64,000 nt of DNA from Antedon mediterranea (GCF_964355755.1 NC_092677.1:21548101-21612100); one strand, 5' to 3'; positions 1 to 14,200 are shown, numbered from the stretch's first letter. The notes: generated by a model from the letters alone, not told the origin. A program made the numbers and translations.

Positions 1-149
1 AGCACTTTGGTGTTTTTATGTTAACAAGTTTTTTCGAAAATCACAAAATGGTCTAAAACTTCTCAAAATGCGATTTGAAGGTATTCTGAGCACTTTGGTG
101 TTTTTATGTTAACAATTTTTTTCGAAAATCACAAAATGGTCTAAAACGT

Positions 150-3100
150 CTCCAAATGCGATTTGAAGCTATTCTGTACACTTTGAAGTTTTGTGTGAAA
201 AAGTTTTCTCGAAACGTTCAAAATGGTCTAAAACGTTTTCCCATACTATATTAAGCCATTTTGTGCAATTTGATGTTTTTGTGTAACCAAGTTTCATCGA
301 AATGAACAAAATGGTCTAAAACGTCTCCAAATGCGATTTGAAACTTTTCTAAGCACTTTGGTGTTTTTATGTTAACAAGTTTTTTCGAAAATCACAAAAT
401 GGTCTAAAACGTCTCCAAATGCGATTTGAAGGTATTCTGAGCACTTTGGTGTTTTTATGTTAACAAGTTTTTTCGAAAATCACAAAATGGTCTAAAACGT
501 CTCCAAATGCGATTTGAAGCTATTTTGTAAACTTTGATGTTTTGTGTGAAAAAGTTTTTTCGAAATGCTCAAAATGGTCTAAAACGGTTTCAAATGCGAT
601 TTGAAGCTATTCTGTACACTTTGAAGTTTTGTGTGAAAAAGTTTTCTCGAAATGTTCAAAATGGTCTAAAACGTTTTCCCATACCATATTAAGCCATTTT
701 GTGCAATTTGATGTTTTTGTGTAACCAAGTTTCATCGAAATGAACAAAATGGTCTAAAACGTCTCCAAATGCGATTTAAAGCTATTCTGTACACTTTGAT
801 GTTTTGTGTGAAAAAGTTTTGTCGAAATGCTCAAAATGGTCTAAAACGTTTTTAAATACGATATTAAGCTATTTTTTGCTCTTTGATGTTTTTGTGTGAA
901 CAGTTTTAACGAAATGCTCAAAATGTGATTTTAAGCACTTTGATGTTTTTGTGTAACCAAGTTTCATCGAAATGCACAAAATGGTCTAAAACGTCTCCAA
1001 ATGCGATTTGAAGCTATTCTGTACACTTTGATGTTTTGTGAGAAAAAGCTTTGTCGAAATGCTCAAAATGGTCTAAAACGTTTTTAAATACCATATTAAG
1101 CTATTTTGTGCACTTTGATGTTTTTGTGTGTAAAATTTTATCGAAATGCTCAAAATGGTCTAAAACGTCACCAAATGCGATTTGAAGATTTTCTAAGCAC
1201 TTTGGTGTTTTTAAGTTAACAAGTTTTTTCGAAAATCACAAAATGGTCTAAAACGTCTCAAAATGCGATTTGAAGGTATTCTGAGCACTTTGGTGTTTTT
1301 ATGTTAACAAGTTTTTTCGAAAATCACAAAATGGTCTAAAACGTCTCCAAATGCGATTTGAAGCTATTTTGTAAACTTTGATGTTTTGTGTGAAAAAGTT
1401 TTTTCGAAATGCTCAAAATGGTCTAAAACGTTTTTAAATACGATATTAAGCTATTTTGTGGACTTTGATGTTTTTGTCTGAAAAGTTTTAACGAAATGCT
1501 CAAAATGGTCTAAAACGGTTTCTAATGTGATTTTAAGCACTTTGATGTTTTTGTGTAACCAAGTTTCATCGAAATGCACAAAAGGGTCTGAAACGTCTCC
1601 AAATGCGATTTGAAGCTCTTTTGTGTTTTTATGTTAACAAGTTTTTTCGAAAACTACAAAATGGTCTAAAACGTCTCCAAATGCGATTTAAAGCTATTCT
1701 GTACACTTTGATGTTTTGTTTGAAAAAGTTTTGTCGAAATGCTCAAAATGGTCTAAAACGTTTTTAAATACGATATTAAGCTCTTTTGTGCTCTTTGATG
1801 TTTTTGTGTAACCAAGTTTAATCGAAATGAACAAAATGGTCTTAAACGTCTCCAAATGCGATTTGAAGATTTTCTAAGCACTTTGGTGTTTTTATGTTAA
1901 CAAGTTTTTTCGAAAATCACAAAATGGTCTAAAACGTCTCCAAATGCGATTTGAAGGTATTCTGAGCACTTTGGTGTTTTTATGTTAACAAGTTTTTTCG
2001 AAAATCACAAAATGGTCTAAAACTTCTCAAAATGCGATTTGAAGGTATTCTGAGCACTTTGGTGTTTTTATGTTAACAATTTTTTTCGAAAATCACAAAA
2101 TGGTCTAAAACGTCTCCAAATGCGATTTGAAGCTATTTTGTAAACTTTGATGTTTTGTGTGAAAAAGTTTTTTCGAAATGCTCAAAATGGTCTAAAACGT
2201 TTTTAAATACGATATTAAGCTCTTTTGTGCTCTTTGATGTTTTTGTGTAACCAAGTTTAATCGAAATGAACAAAATGGTCTAAAACGTCTCCAAATGCGA
2301 TTTGAAGCTTTTCTAAGCACTTTGGTGTTTTTATGTTAACCAGTTTTTTCGAAAATCACAAAATGGTCTAAAACTTCTCAAAATGCGATTTGAAGGTATT
2401 CTGAGCACTTTGGTGTTTTTATGTTAACAATTTTTTTCGAAAATCACAAAATGGTCTAAAACGTCTCCAAATGCGATTTGAAGCTATTTTGTAAACTTTG
2501 ATGTTTTGTGTGAAAAAGTTTTTTCGAAATGCTCAAAATGGTCTAAAACGTTTTTAAATACGATATGAAGCTATTTTGTGGACTTTGATGTTTTTGTGTG
2601 AAAAGTTTTAACGAAATGCTCAAAATGGTCTAAAACGGTTTCTAATGTGATTTTAAGCAGTTTGATGTTTTTGTGTAACCAAGTTTCATCGAAATGCACA
2701 AAAGGGTCTAAAACGTCTCCAAATGCGATTTGAAGCTCTTTTGTCTTTTTATGTTAACCAGTTTTTTCGAAAACTACAAAATGGTCTAAAACGTCTCCAA
2801 ATGCGATTTGAAGCTATTCTGTACACTTTGATGTTTTGTGAGAAAAAGTTTTGTCGAATTGCTCAAAATGGTCTAAAACGTTTTTAAATACGATATTAAG
2901 CTATTTTTTACTCTTTGATGTTTTTGTGTGAAAAGTTTTAACGAAATGGTCAAAATGTGATTTTAAGCACTTTGATGTTTTTGTGTAACCAAGTTTCATC
3001 TAAATGCACAAAATGGTCTAAAACGTCTCCAAATGCGATTTGAAGCTTTTCTAAGCACTTTGGTGTTTTTATGTTAACAAGTTCTTTCGAAAATCACAAA

Positions 3101-3762
3101 ATGGTCTAAACCGTCTCAAAATGCGATGTGAAGGTATTCTGAGCACTTTGGTGTTTTTATGTTAACAAGTTTTTTCGAAAATCACAAAATGGTCTAAAAC
3201 GTCTCCAAATGCGATTTGAAGCTATTTTGTAAACTTTGATGTTTTGTGTGAAAAAGTTTTTTCGAAATGCTCAAAATGGTCTAAAACGTTTTTAAATACG
3301 ATATTAAGCTATTTTGTGGACTTTGATGTTTTTGTGTGAAAAGTTTTAACGAAATGCTCAAAATGGTCTAAAACGGTTTCTAATGTGATTTTAAGCACTT
3401 TGATGTTTTTGTGTAACCAAGTTTCATCGAAATGCACAAAAGGATCTAAAACGTCTCCAAATGCGATTTGAAGCTATTCTTAGCTCTTTTGTGTTTTTAT
3501 GTTAACAAGTTTTTTCGAAAACCACAAAATGGTCTAAAACGTCTCCAAATGCGATTTAAAGCTATTCTGTACACTTTGATGTTTTGTGTGAAAAAGTTTT
3601 GTTGAAATGCTCAAAATGGTCTAAAACGTTTTTAAATACGATATTAAGCTCTTTTGTGCTCTTTGATGTTTTTGTGTAACCAAGTTTCATCGAAATGAAC
3701 AAAATGGTCTTAAACGTCTCCAAATGCGATTTGAAGATTTTCTAAGCACTTTGGTGTTTTTA
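150..3762 (+). repeat. Long-range copy of 11952-15476 within satellite A
   Basis: This block matches 11952-15476. From 150 to about 2330 the offset is 11802 bp. Shared rare variants include CCCATACTATATTAAG (240 and 12042) and GGGTCTGAAACG (1584 and 13386). From about 2420 to 3762 the offset becomes 11714 bp, for example at AGGATCTAAAACG (3441 and 15155). The change is exactly 88 bp, one type-1 monomer, present here near 2330-2420 and absent in the partner. The match documents copying over more than 11 kb and the gain or loss of a single monomer. Confidence 0.8.
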
Positions 3763-4928
3763 TGTGAAAAGTTTTAACGAAATGCTCAAAATGGTCTAAA
3801 ACGGTTTCTAATGTGATTTTAAGCAGTTTGATGTTTTTGTGTAACCAAGTTTCATCGAAATGCACAAAAGGGTCTAAAACGTCTCCAAATGCGATTTGAA
3901 GCTCTTTTGTCTTTTTATGTTAACCAGTTTTTTCGAAAACTACAAAATGGTCTAAAACGTCTCCAAATGCGATTTGAAGCTATTCTGTACACTTTGATGT
4001 TTTGTGAGAAAAAGTTTTGTCGAATTGCTCAAAATGGTCTAAAACGTTTTTAAATACGATATTAAGCTATTTTTTACTCTTTGATGTTTTTGTGTGAAAA
4101 GTTTTAACGAAATGGTCAAAATGTGATTTTAAGCACTTTGATGTTTTTGTGTAACCAAGTTTCATCTAAATGCACAAAATGGTCTAAAACGTCTCCAAAT
4201 GCGATTTGAAGCTTTTCTAAGCACTTTGGTGTTTTTATGTTAACAAGTTCTTTCGAAAATCACAAAATGGTCTAAACCGTCTCAAAATGCGATGTGAAGG
4301 TATTCTGAGCACTTTGGTGTTTTTATGTTAACAAGTTTTTTCGAAAATCACAAAATGGTCTAAAACGTCTCCAAATGCGATTTGAAGCTATTTTGTAAAC
4401 TTTGATGTTTTGTGTGAAAAAGTTTTTTCGAAATGCTCAAAATGGTCTAAAACGTTTTTAAATACGATATTAAGCTATTTTGTGGACTTTGATGTTTTTG
4501 TGTGAAAAGTTTTAACGAAATGCTCAAAATGGTCTAAAACGGTTTCTAATGTGATTTTAAGCACTTTGATGTTTTTGTGTAACCAAGTTTCATCGAAATG
4601 CACAAAAGGATCTAAAACGTCTCCAAATGCGATTTGAAGCTATTCTTAGCTCTTTTGTGTTTTTATGTTAACAAGTTTTTTCGAAAACCACAAAATGGTC
4701 TAAAACGTCTCCAAATGCGATTTAAAGCTATTCTGTACACTTTGATGTTTTGTGTGAAAAAGTTTTGTTGAAATGCTCAAAATGGTCTAAAACGTTTTTA
4801 AATACGATATTAAGCTCTTTTGTGCTCTTTGATGTTTTTGTGTAACCAAGTTTCATCGAAATGAACAAAATGGTCTTAAACGTCTCCAAATGCGATTTGA
4901 AGATTTTCTAAGCACTTTGGTGTTTTTA
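2597..4928 (+). repeat. Tandem duplication of 1166 bp within satellite A
   Basis: The segment 2597-3762 is repeated directly at 3763-4928. Diagnostic variants shared at an offset of exactly 1166 bp include TCGAATTGCTC (2855 and 4021) and the AAGCAGTTTG variant (near 2655 and 3821). The join at about 3762 makes a chimeric monomer: the left half is of the TTTGGTGTTTTTATG type, but it continues into TGTGAAAAGTTTTAACG, which normally follows TTTGATGTTTTTG. The copies look almost identical by eye, which suggests recent unequal exchange or replication slippage. Boundaries are accurate to a few bases within shared sequence. Confidence 0.85.
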
Positions 4929-7900
4929 TGTTAACAAGTTTTTTCGAAAATCACAAAATGGTCTAAAACGTCTCAAAATGCGATTTGAAGGTATTCTGAG
5001 CACTTTGGTGTTTTTATGTTAACAAGTTTTTTCGAAAATCACAAAATGGTCTAAAACGTCTCAAAATGCGATTTGAAGGTATTCTGAGCACTTTGGTGTT
5101 TTTATGTTAACAAGTTTTTTTGAAAATCACAAAATGGTCTAGAACGTCTCCAAATGTGATTTGAAGCTATTTTGTAAACTTTGATGTTTTGTGTGAAAAA
5201 GTTTTTTCGAAATGCTCAAAATGGTCTAAAACGGTTTCTAATGCGATTTGAAGCTATTCTGTACACTTTGAAGTTTTGTGTGAAAAAGTTTTCTCGAAAC
5301 GTTCAAAATGGTCTAAAACGTTTTCCCATACCATATTAAGCCATTTTGTGCAATTTGATGTTTTTGTGTAACCAAGTTTCATCGAAATGAACAAAATGGT
5401 CTAAAACGTCTCCAAATGCGATTTGAAACTTTTCTAAGCACTTTGGTGTTTTTATGTTAACAAGTTTTTTCGAAAATCACAAAATGGTCTAAAACGTCTC
5501 CAAATGCGATTTGAAGGTATTCTGAGCACTTTGGTGTTTTTATGTTAACAAGTTTTTTCGAAAATCACAAAATGGTCTAAAACGTCTCCAAATGCGATTT
5601 GAAGCTATTTTGTAAACTTTGATGTTTTGTGTGAAAAAGTTTTTTCGAAATGCTCAAAATGGTCTAAAACGGTTTCAAATGCGATTTGAAGCTATTCTGT
5701 ACACTTTGAAGTTTTGTGTGAAAAAGTTTTCTCGAAATGTTCAAAATGGTCTAAAACGTTTTCCCATACCATATTAAGCCATTTTGTGCAATTTGATGTT
5801 TTTGTGTAACCAAGTTTCATCGAAATGAACAAAATGGTCTAAAACGTCTCCAAATGCGATTTGAAGCTTATCTGTACACTTTGATGTTTTGTGTGAAAAA
5901 GTTTTGTCGAAATGCTCAAAATGGTCTAAAACGTTTTTAAATACGATATTAAGCTATTTTTTGCTCTTTGATGTTTTTGTGTGAACAGTTTTAACGAAAT
6001 GCTCAAAATGTGATTTTAAGCACTTTGATGTTTTTGTGTAACCAAGTTTCATCGAAAATCACAAAATGGTCTAAAACGTCTCCAAATGCGATTTGAAGCT
6101 ATTCTGTACACTTTGATGTTTTGTGAGAAAAAGCTTTGTCGAAATGCTCAAAATAGTCTAAAACGTTTTTAAATACCATATTAAGCTATTTTGTGCACTT
6201 TGATATTTTTGTGTGTAAAATTTTATCGAAATGCTCAAAATGGTCTAAAACGTCACCTAATGCGATTTGAAGAATTTCTAAGCACTTTGGTGTTTTTAAG
6301 TTAACAAGTTTTTTCGAAAATCACAAAATGGTCTAAAACGTCTCAAAATGCGATTTGAAGGTATTCTGAGCACTTTGGTGTTTTTATGTTAACAAGTTTT
6401 TTCGAAAATCACAAAATGGTCTAAAACGTCTCCAAATGCGATTTGAAGCTATTTTGTAAACTTTGATGTTTTGTGTGAAAAAGTTTTTTCGAAATGCTCA
6501 AAATGGTCTAAAACGTTTTTAAATACGATATTAAGCTATTTTGTGGACTTTGATGTTTTTGTCTGAAAAGTTTTTTCGAAATGCTCAAAATGGTCTAAAA
6601 CGTCTCCAAATACGATATTAAGCTCTTTTGTGCTCTTTGATGTTTTTGTGTAACCAAGTTTAATCGAAATGAACAAAATGGTCTAAAACGTCTCCAAATG
6701 CGATTTGAAGCTTTTCTAAGCACTTTGGTGTTTTTATGTTAACCAGTTTTTTCGAAAATCACAAAATGGTCTAAAACTTCTCAAAATGCGATTTGAAGGT
6801 ATTCTGAGCACTTTGGTGTTTTTATGTTAACAATTTTTTTCGAAAATCACAAAATGGTCTAAAACGTCTCCAAATGCGATTTGAAGCTATTTTGTAAACT
6901 TTGATGTTTTGTGTGAAAAAGTTTTTTCGAAATGCTCAAAATGGTCTAAAACGTTTTTAAATACGATATGAAGCTATTTTGTGGACTTTGATGTTTTTGT
7001 GTGAAAAGTTTTAACGAAATGCTCAAAATGGTCTAAAACGGTTTCTAATGTGATTTTAAGCAGTTTGATGTTTTTGTGTAACCAAGTTTCATCGAAATGC
7101 ACAAAAGGGTCTAAAACGTCTCCAAATGCGATTTGAAGCTCTTTTGTCTTTTTATGTTAACCAGTTTTTTCGAAAACTACAAAATGGTCTAAAACGTCTC
7201 CAAATGCGATTTGAAGCTATTCTGTACACTTTGATGTTTTGTGAGAAAAAGTTTTGTCGAATTGCTCAAAATGGTCTAAAACGTTTTTAAATACGATATT
7301 AAGCTATTTTTTACTCTTTGATGTTTTTGTGTGAAAAGTTTTAACGAAATGGTCAAAATGTGATTTTAAGCACTTTGATGTTTTTGTGTAACCAAGTTTC
7401 ATCTAAATGCACAAAATGGTCTAAAACGTCTCCAAATGCGATTTGAAGCTTTTCTAAGCACTTTGGTGTTTTTATGTTAACAAGTTCTTTCGAAAATCAC
7501 AAAATGGTCTAAACCGTCTCAAAATGCGATGTGAAGGTATTCTGAGCACTTTGGTGTTTTTATGTTAACAAGTTTTTTCGAAAATCACAAAATGGTCTAA
7601 AACGTCTCCAAATGCGATTTGAAGCTATTTTGTAAACTTTGATGTTTTGTGTGAAAAAGTTTTTTCGAAATGCTCAAAATGGTCTAAAACGTTTTTAAAT
7701 ACGATATTAAGCTATTTTGTGGACTTTGATGTTTTTGTGTGAAAAGTTTTAACGAAATGCTCAAAATGGTCTAAAACGGTTTCTAATGTGATTTTAAGCA
7801 CTTTGATGTTTTTGTGTAACCAAGTTTCATCGAAATGCACAAAAGGATCTAAAACGTCTCCAAATGCGATTTGAAGCTATTCTTAGCTCTTTTGTGTTTT

Positions 7901-9811
7901 TATGTTAACAAGTTTTTTCGAAAACCACAAAATGGTCTAAAACGTCTCCAAATGCGATTTAAAGCTATTCTGTACACTTTGATGTTTTGTGTGAAAAAGT
8001 TTTGTTGAAATGCTCAAAATGGTCTAAAACGTTTTTAAATACGATATTAAGCTCTTTTGTGCTCTTTGATGTTTTTGTGTAACCAAGTTTCATCGAAATG
8101 AACAAAATGGTCTTAAACGTCTCCAAATGCGATTTGAAGATTTTCTAAGCACTTTGGTGTTTTTATGTTAACAAGTTTTTTCGAAAATCACAAAATGGTC
8201 TAAAACGTCTCAAAATGCGATTTGAAGGTATTCTGAGCACTTTGGTGTTTTTATGTTAACAAGTTTTTTCGAAAATCACAAAATGGTCTAAAACGTCTCA
8301 AAATGCGATTTGAAGGTATTCTGAGCACTTTGGTGTTTTTATGTTAACAAGTTTTTTTGAAAATCACAAAATGGTCTAGAACGTCTCCAAATGTGATTTG
8401 AAGCTATTTTGTAAACTTTGATGTTTTGTGTGAAAAAGTTTTTTCGAAATGCTCAAAATGGTCTAAAACGGTTTCTAATGCGATTTGAAGCTATTCTGTA
8501 CACTTTGAAGTTTTGTGTGAAAAAGTTTTCTCGAAACGTTCAAAATGGTCTAAAACGTTTTCCCATACCATATTAAGCCATTTTGTGCAATTTGATGTTT
8601 TTGTGTAACCAAGTTTCATCGAAATGAACAAAATGGTCTAAAACGTCTCCAAATGCGATTTGAAACTTTTCTAAGCACTTTGGTGTTTTTATGTTAACAA
8701 GTTTTTTCGAAAATCACAAAATGGTCTAAAACGTCTCCAAATGCGATTTGAAGGTATTCTGAGCACTTTGGTGTTTTTATGTTAACAAGTTTTTTCGAAA
8801 ATCACAAAATGGTCTAAAACGTCTCCAAATGCGATTTGAAGCTATTTTGTAAACTTTGATGTTTTGTGTGAAAAAGTTTTTTCGAAATGCTCAAAATGGT
8901 CTAAAACGGTTTCAAATGCGATTTGAAGCTATTCTGTACACTTTGAAGTTTTGTGTGAAAAAGTTTTCTCGAAATGTTCAAAATGGTCTAAAACGTTTTC
9001 CCATACCATATTAAGCCATTTTGTGCAATTTGATGTTTTTGTGTAACCAAGTTTCATCGAAATGAACAAAATGGTCTAAAACGTCTCCAAATGCGATTTG
9101 AAGCTTATCTGTACACTTTGATGTTTTGTGTGAAAAAGTTTTGTCGAAATGCTCAAAATGGTCTAAAACGTTTTTAAATACGATATTAAGCTATTTTTTG
9201 CTCTTTGATGTTTTTGTGTGAACAGTTTTAACGAAATGCTCAAAATGTGATTTTAAGCACTTTGATGTTTTTGTGTAACCAAGTTTCATCGAAAATCACA
9301 AAATGGTCTAAAACGTCTCCAAATGCGATTTGAAGCTATTCTGTACACTTTGATGTTTTGTGAGAAAAAGCTTTGTCGAAATGCTCAAAATAGTCTAAAA
9401 CGTTTTTAAATACCATATTAAGCTATTTTGTGCACTTTGATATTTTTGTGTGTAAAATTTTATCGAAATGCTCAAAATGGTCTAAAACGTCACCTAATGC
9501 GATTTGAAGAATTTCTAAGCACTTTGGTGTTTTTAAGTTAACAAGTTTTTTCGAAAATCACAAAATGGTCTAAAACGTCTCAAAATGCGATTTGAAGGTA
9601 TTCTGAGCACTTTGGTGTTTTTATGTTAACAAGTTTTTTCGAAAATCACAAAATGGTCTAAAACGTCTCCAAATGCGATTTGAAGCTATTTTGTAAACTT
9701 TGATGTTTTGTGTGAAAAAGTTTTTTCGAAATGCTCAAAATGGTCTAAAACGTTTTTAAATACGATATTAAGCTATTTTGTGGACTTTGATGTTTTTGTC
9801 TGAAAAGTTTT
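3763..9811 (+). repeat. Higher-order duplication, 3237-bp offset, in satellite A
   Basis: Sequence 3763-6574 reappears at 7000-9811 with a constant offset of 3237 bp. Shared rare variants prove the pairing: TCTAGAACG (5138 and 8375), AGAAAAAGCTTTG (6126 and 9363), GCTTATCTGTACAC (near 5866 and 9103) and AAAATAGTCTAAAACG (near 6149 and 9386). The two copies separate at 6571, where the first joins GTCTGAAAAGTTTT to a TTCGAAATGCTC monomer, and at 9808, where the second continues into AACGAAATG. The copies are the most alike in the array, so this is among its youngest events. Confidence 0.85.
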
Positions 9812-11215
9812 AACGAAATGCTCAAAATGGTCTAAAACGGTTTCTAATGTGATTTTAAGCACTTTGATGTTTTTGTGTAACCAAGTTTCATCGAAATGCA
9901 CAAAAGGGTCTAAAACGTCTCCAAATGCGATTTGAAGCTCTTTTGTGTTTTTATGTTAAGAAGTTTTTTCGAAAACTACAAAATGGTCTAAAACGTCTCC
10001 AAATGCGATTTAAAGCTATTCTGTACACTTTGATGTTTTGTTTGAAAAAGTTTTGTCGAAATGCTCAAAATGGTCTAAAACGTTTTTAAATACGATATTA
10101 AGCTCTTTTGTACTCTTTGATGTTTTTGTGTAACCAAGTTTAATCGAAATGAACAAAATGGTCTAAAACGTCTCCAAATGCGATTTGAAGCTTTTCTAAG
10201 CACTTTGGTGTTTTTATGTTAACAAGTTTTTTCGAAAATCACAAAATGGTCTAAAACGTCTCAAAATACGATTTGAAGGTATTCTGAGCACTTTGGTGTT
10301 TTTATGTTAACAAGTTTTTTCGAAAATCACAAAATGGTCTAAAACTTCTCAAAATGCGATTTGAAGGTATTCTGAGCACTTTGGTGTTTTTATGTTAACA
10401 ATTTTTTTCGAAAATCACAAAATGGTCTAAAACGTCTCCAAATGCGATTTGAAGCTATTTTGTAAACTTTGATGTTTTGTGTGAAAAAGTTTTTTCGAAA
10501 TGCTCAAAATGGTCTAAAACGTTTTTAAATACGATATGAAGCTATTTTGTGGACTTTGATGTTTTTGTGTGAAAAGTTTTAACGAAATGCTCAAAATGGT
10601 CTAAAACGGTTTCTAATGTGATTTTAAGCAGTTTGATGTTTTTGTGTAACCAAGTTTCATCGAAATGCACAAAAGGGTCTAAAACGTCTCCAAATGCGAT
10701 TTGAAGCTCTTTTGTCTTTTTATGTTAACAAGTTTTTTCGAAAACTACAAAATGGTCTAAAACGTCTCCAAATGCGATTTGAAGCTATTCTGTACACTTT
10801 GATGTTTTGTGAGAAAAAGTTTTGTCGAATTGCTCAAAATGGTCTAAAACGTTTTTAAATACGATATTAAGCTATTTTTTACTCTTTGATGTTTTTGTGT
10901 GAAAAGTTTTAACGAAATGGTCAAAATGTGATTTTAAGCACTTTGATGTTTTTGTGTAACCAAGTTTCATCTAAATGCACAAAATGGTCTAAAACGTCTC
11001 CAAATGCGATTTGAAGCTTTTCTAAGCACTTTGGTGTTTTTATGTTAACAAGTTCTTTCGAAAATCACAAAATGGTCTAAACCGTCTCAAAATGCGATGT
11101 GAAGGTATTCTGAGCACTTTGGTGTTTTTATGTTAACAAGTTTTTTCGAAAATCACAAAATGGTCTAAAACGTCTCCAAATGCGATTTGAAGCTATTTTG
11201 TAAACTTTGATGTTT
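9545..11215 (+). repeat. Long-range copy of about 16765-18435 within satellite A
   Basis: This block pairs with about 16765-18435 at an offset of 7220 bp. Diagnostic variants are ATGTTAAGAAG in place of the usual GTTAACAAG (near 9954 and 17174) and CTCAAAATACGATTTG (near 10261 and 17481). After about 18435 the partner switches to a different monomer (AAAAAGTTTTGTCG), so the homology ends by recombination inside a monomer. Edges are approximate. Confidence 0.75.
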
Positions 11216-14200
11216 TGTGTGAAAAAGTTTTTTCGAAATGCTCAAAATGGTCTAAAACGTTTTTAAATACGATATTAAGCTATTTTGTGGACTTTGATGT
11301 TTTTGTGTGAAAAGTTTTAACGAAATGCTCAAAATGGTCTAAAACGGTTTCTAATGTGATTTTAAGCACTTTGATGTTTTTGTGTAACCAAGTTTCATCG
11401 AAATGCACAAAAGGGTCTAAAACGTCTCCAAATGCGATTTGAAGCTATTCTTAGCTCTTTTGTGTTTTTATGTTAACAAGTTTTTTCGAAAACTACAAAA
11501 TGGTCTAAAACGTCTCCAAATGCGATTTAAAGCTATTCTGTACACTTTGATGTTTTGTGTGAAAAAGTTTTGTCGAAATGCTCAAAATGGTCTAAAACGT
11601 TTTTAAATACGATATTAAGCTCTTTTGTGCTCTTTGATGTTTTTGTGTAACCAAGTTTCATCGAAATGAACAAAATGGTCTTAAACGTCTCCAAATGCGA
11701 TTTGAAGATTTTCTAAGCACTTTGGTGTTTTTATGTTAACAAGTTTTTTCGAAAATCACAAAATGGTCTAAAACGTCTCAAAATGCGATTTGAAGGTATT
11801 CTGAGCACTTTGGTGTTTTTATGTTAACAAGTTTTTTTGAAAATCACAAAATGGTCTAGAACGTCTCCAAATGTGATTTGAAGCTATTTTGTAAACTTTG
11901 ATGTTTTGTGTGAAAAAGTTTTTTCGAAATGCTCAAAATGGTCTAAAACGGTTTCTAATGCGATTTGAAGCTATTCTGTACACTTTGAAGTTTTGTGTGA
12001 AAAAGTTTTCTCGAAACGTTCAAAATGGTCTAAAACGTTTTCCCATACTATATTAAGCCATTTTGTGCAATTTGATGTTTTTGTGTAACCAAGTTTCATC
12101 GAAATGAACAAAATGGTCTAAAACGTCTCCAAATGCGATTTGAAACTTTTCTAAGCACTTTGGTGTTTTTATGTTAACAAGTTTTTTCGAAAATCACAAA
12201 ATGGTCTAAAACGTCTCCAAATGCGATTTGAAGGTATTCTGAGCACTTTGGTGTTTTTATGTTAACAAGTTTTTTCGAAAATCACAAAATGGTCTAAAAC
12301 GTCTCCAAATGCGATTTGAAGCTATTTTGTAAACTTTGATGTTTTGTGTGAAAAAGTTTTTTCGAAATGCTCAAAATGGTCTAAAACGGTTTCAAATGCG
12401 ATTTGAAGCTATTCTGTACACTTTGAAGTTTTGTGTGAAAAAGTTTTCTCGAAATGTTCAAAATGGTCTAAAACGTTTTCCCATACCATATTAAGCCATT
12501 TTGTGCAATTTGATGTTTTTGTGTAACCAAGTTTCATCGAAATGAACAAAATGGTCTAAAACGTCTCCAAATGCGATTTAAAGCTATTCTGTACACTTTG
12601 ATGTTTTGTGTGAAAAAGTTTTGTCGAAATGCTCAAAATGGTCTAAAACGTTTTTAAATACGATATTAAGCTATTTTTTGCTCTTTGATGTTTTTGTGTG
12701 AACAGTTTTAACGAAATGCTCAAAATGTGATTTTAAGCACTTTGATGTTTTTGTGTAACCAAGTTTCATCGAAATGCACAAAATGGTCTAAAACGTCTCC
12801 AAATGCGATTTGAAGCTATTCTGTACACTTTGATGTTTTGTGAGAAAAAGCTTTGTCGAAATGCTCAAAATGGTCTAAAACGTTTTTAAATACCATATTA
12901 AGCTATTTTGTGCACTTTGATGTTTTTGTGTGTAAAATTTTATCGAAATGCTCAAAATGGTCTAAAACGTCACCAAATGCGATTTGAAGATTTTCTAAGC
13001 ACTTTGGTGTTTTTAAGTTAACAAGTTTTTTCGAAAATCACAAAATGGTCTAAAACGTCTCAAAATGCGATTTGAAGGTATTCTGAGCACTTTGGTGTTT
13101 TTATGTTAACAAGTTTTTTCGAAAATCACAAAATGGTCTAAAACGTCTCCAAATGCGATTTGAAGCTATTTTGTAAACTTTGATGTTTTGTGTGAAAAAG
13201 TTTTTTCGAAATGCTCAAAATGGTCTAAAACGTTTTTAAATACGATATTAAGCTATTTTGTGGACTTTGATGTTTTTGTCTGAAAAGTTTTAACGAAATG
13301 CTCAAAATGGTCTAAAACGGTTTCTAATGTGATTTTAAGCACTTTGATGTTTTTGTGTAACCAAGTTTCATCGAAATGCACAAAAGGGTCTGAAACGTCT
13401 CCAAATGCGATTTGAAGCTCTTTTGTGTTTTTATGTTAACAAGTTTTTTCGAAAACTACAAAATGGTCTAAAACGTCTCCAAATGCGATTTAAAGCTATT
13501 CTGTACACTTTGATGTTTTGTTTGAAAAAGTTTTGTCGAAATGCTCAAAATGGTCTAAAACGTTTTTAAATACGATATTAAGCTCTTTTGTGCTCTTTGA
13601 TGTTTTTGTGTAACCAAGTTTAATCGAAATGAACAAAATGGTCTTAAACGTCTCCAAATGCGATTTGAAGATTTTCTAAGCACTTTGGTGTTTTTATGTT
13701 AACAAGTTTTTTCGAAAATCACAAAATGGTCTAAAACGTCTCCAAATGCGATTTGAAGGTATTCTGAGCACTTTGGTGTTTTTATGTTAACAAGTTTTTT
13801 CGAAAATCACAAAATGGTCTAAAACTTCTCAAAATGCGATTTGAAGGTATTCTGAGCACTTTGGTGTTTTTATGTTAACAATTTTTTTCGAAAATCACAA
13901 AATGGTCTAAAACGTCTCCAAATGCGATTTGAAGCTATTTTGTAAACTTTGATGTTTTGTGTGAAAAAGTTTTTTCGAAATGCTCAAAATGGTCTAAAAC
14001 GTTTTTAAATACGATATTAAGCTCTTTTGTGCTCTTTGATGTTTTTGTGTAACCAAGTTTAATCGAAATGAACAAAATGGTCTAAAACGTCTCCAAATGC
14101 GATTTGAAGCTTTTCTAAGCACTTTGGTGTTTTTATGTTAACAATTTTTTTCGAAAATCACAAAATGGTCTAAAACGTCTCCAAATGCGATTTGAAGCTA

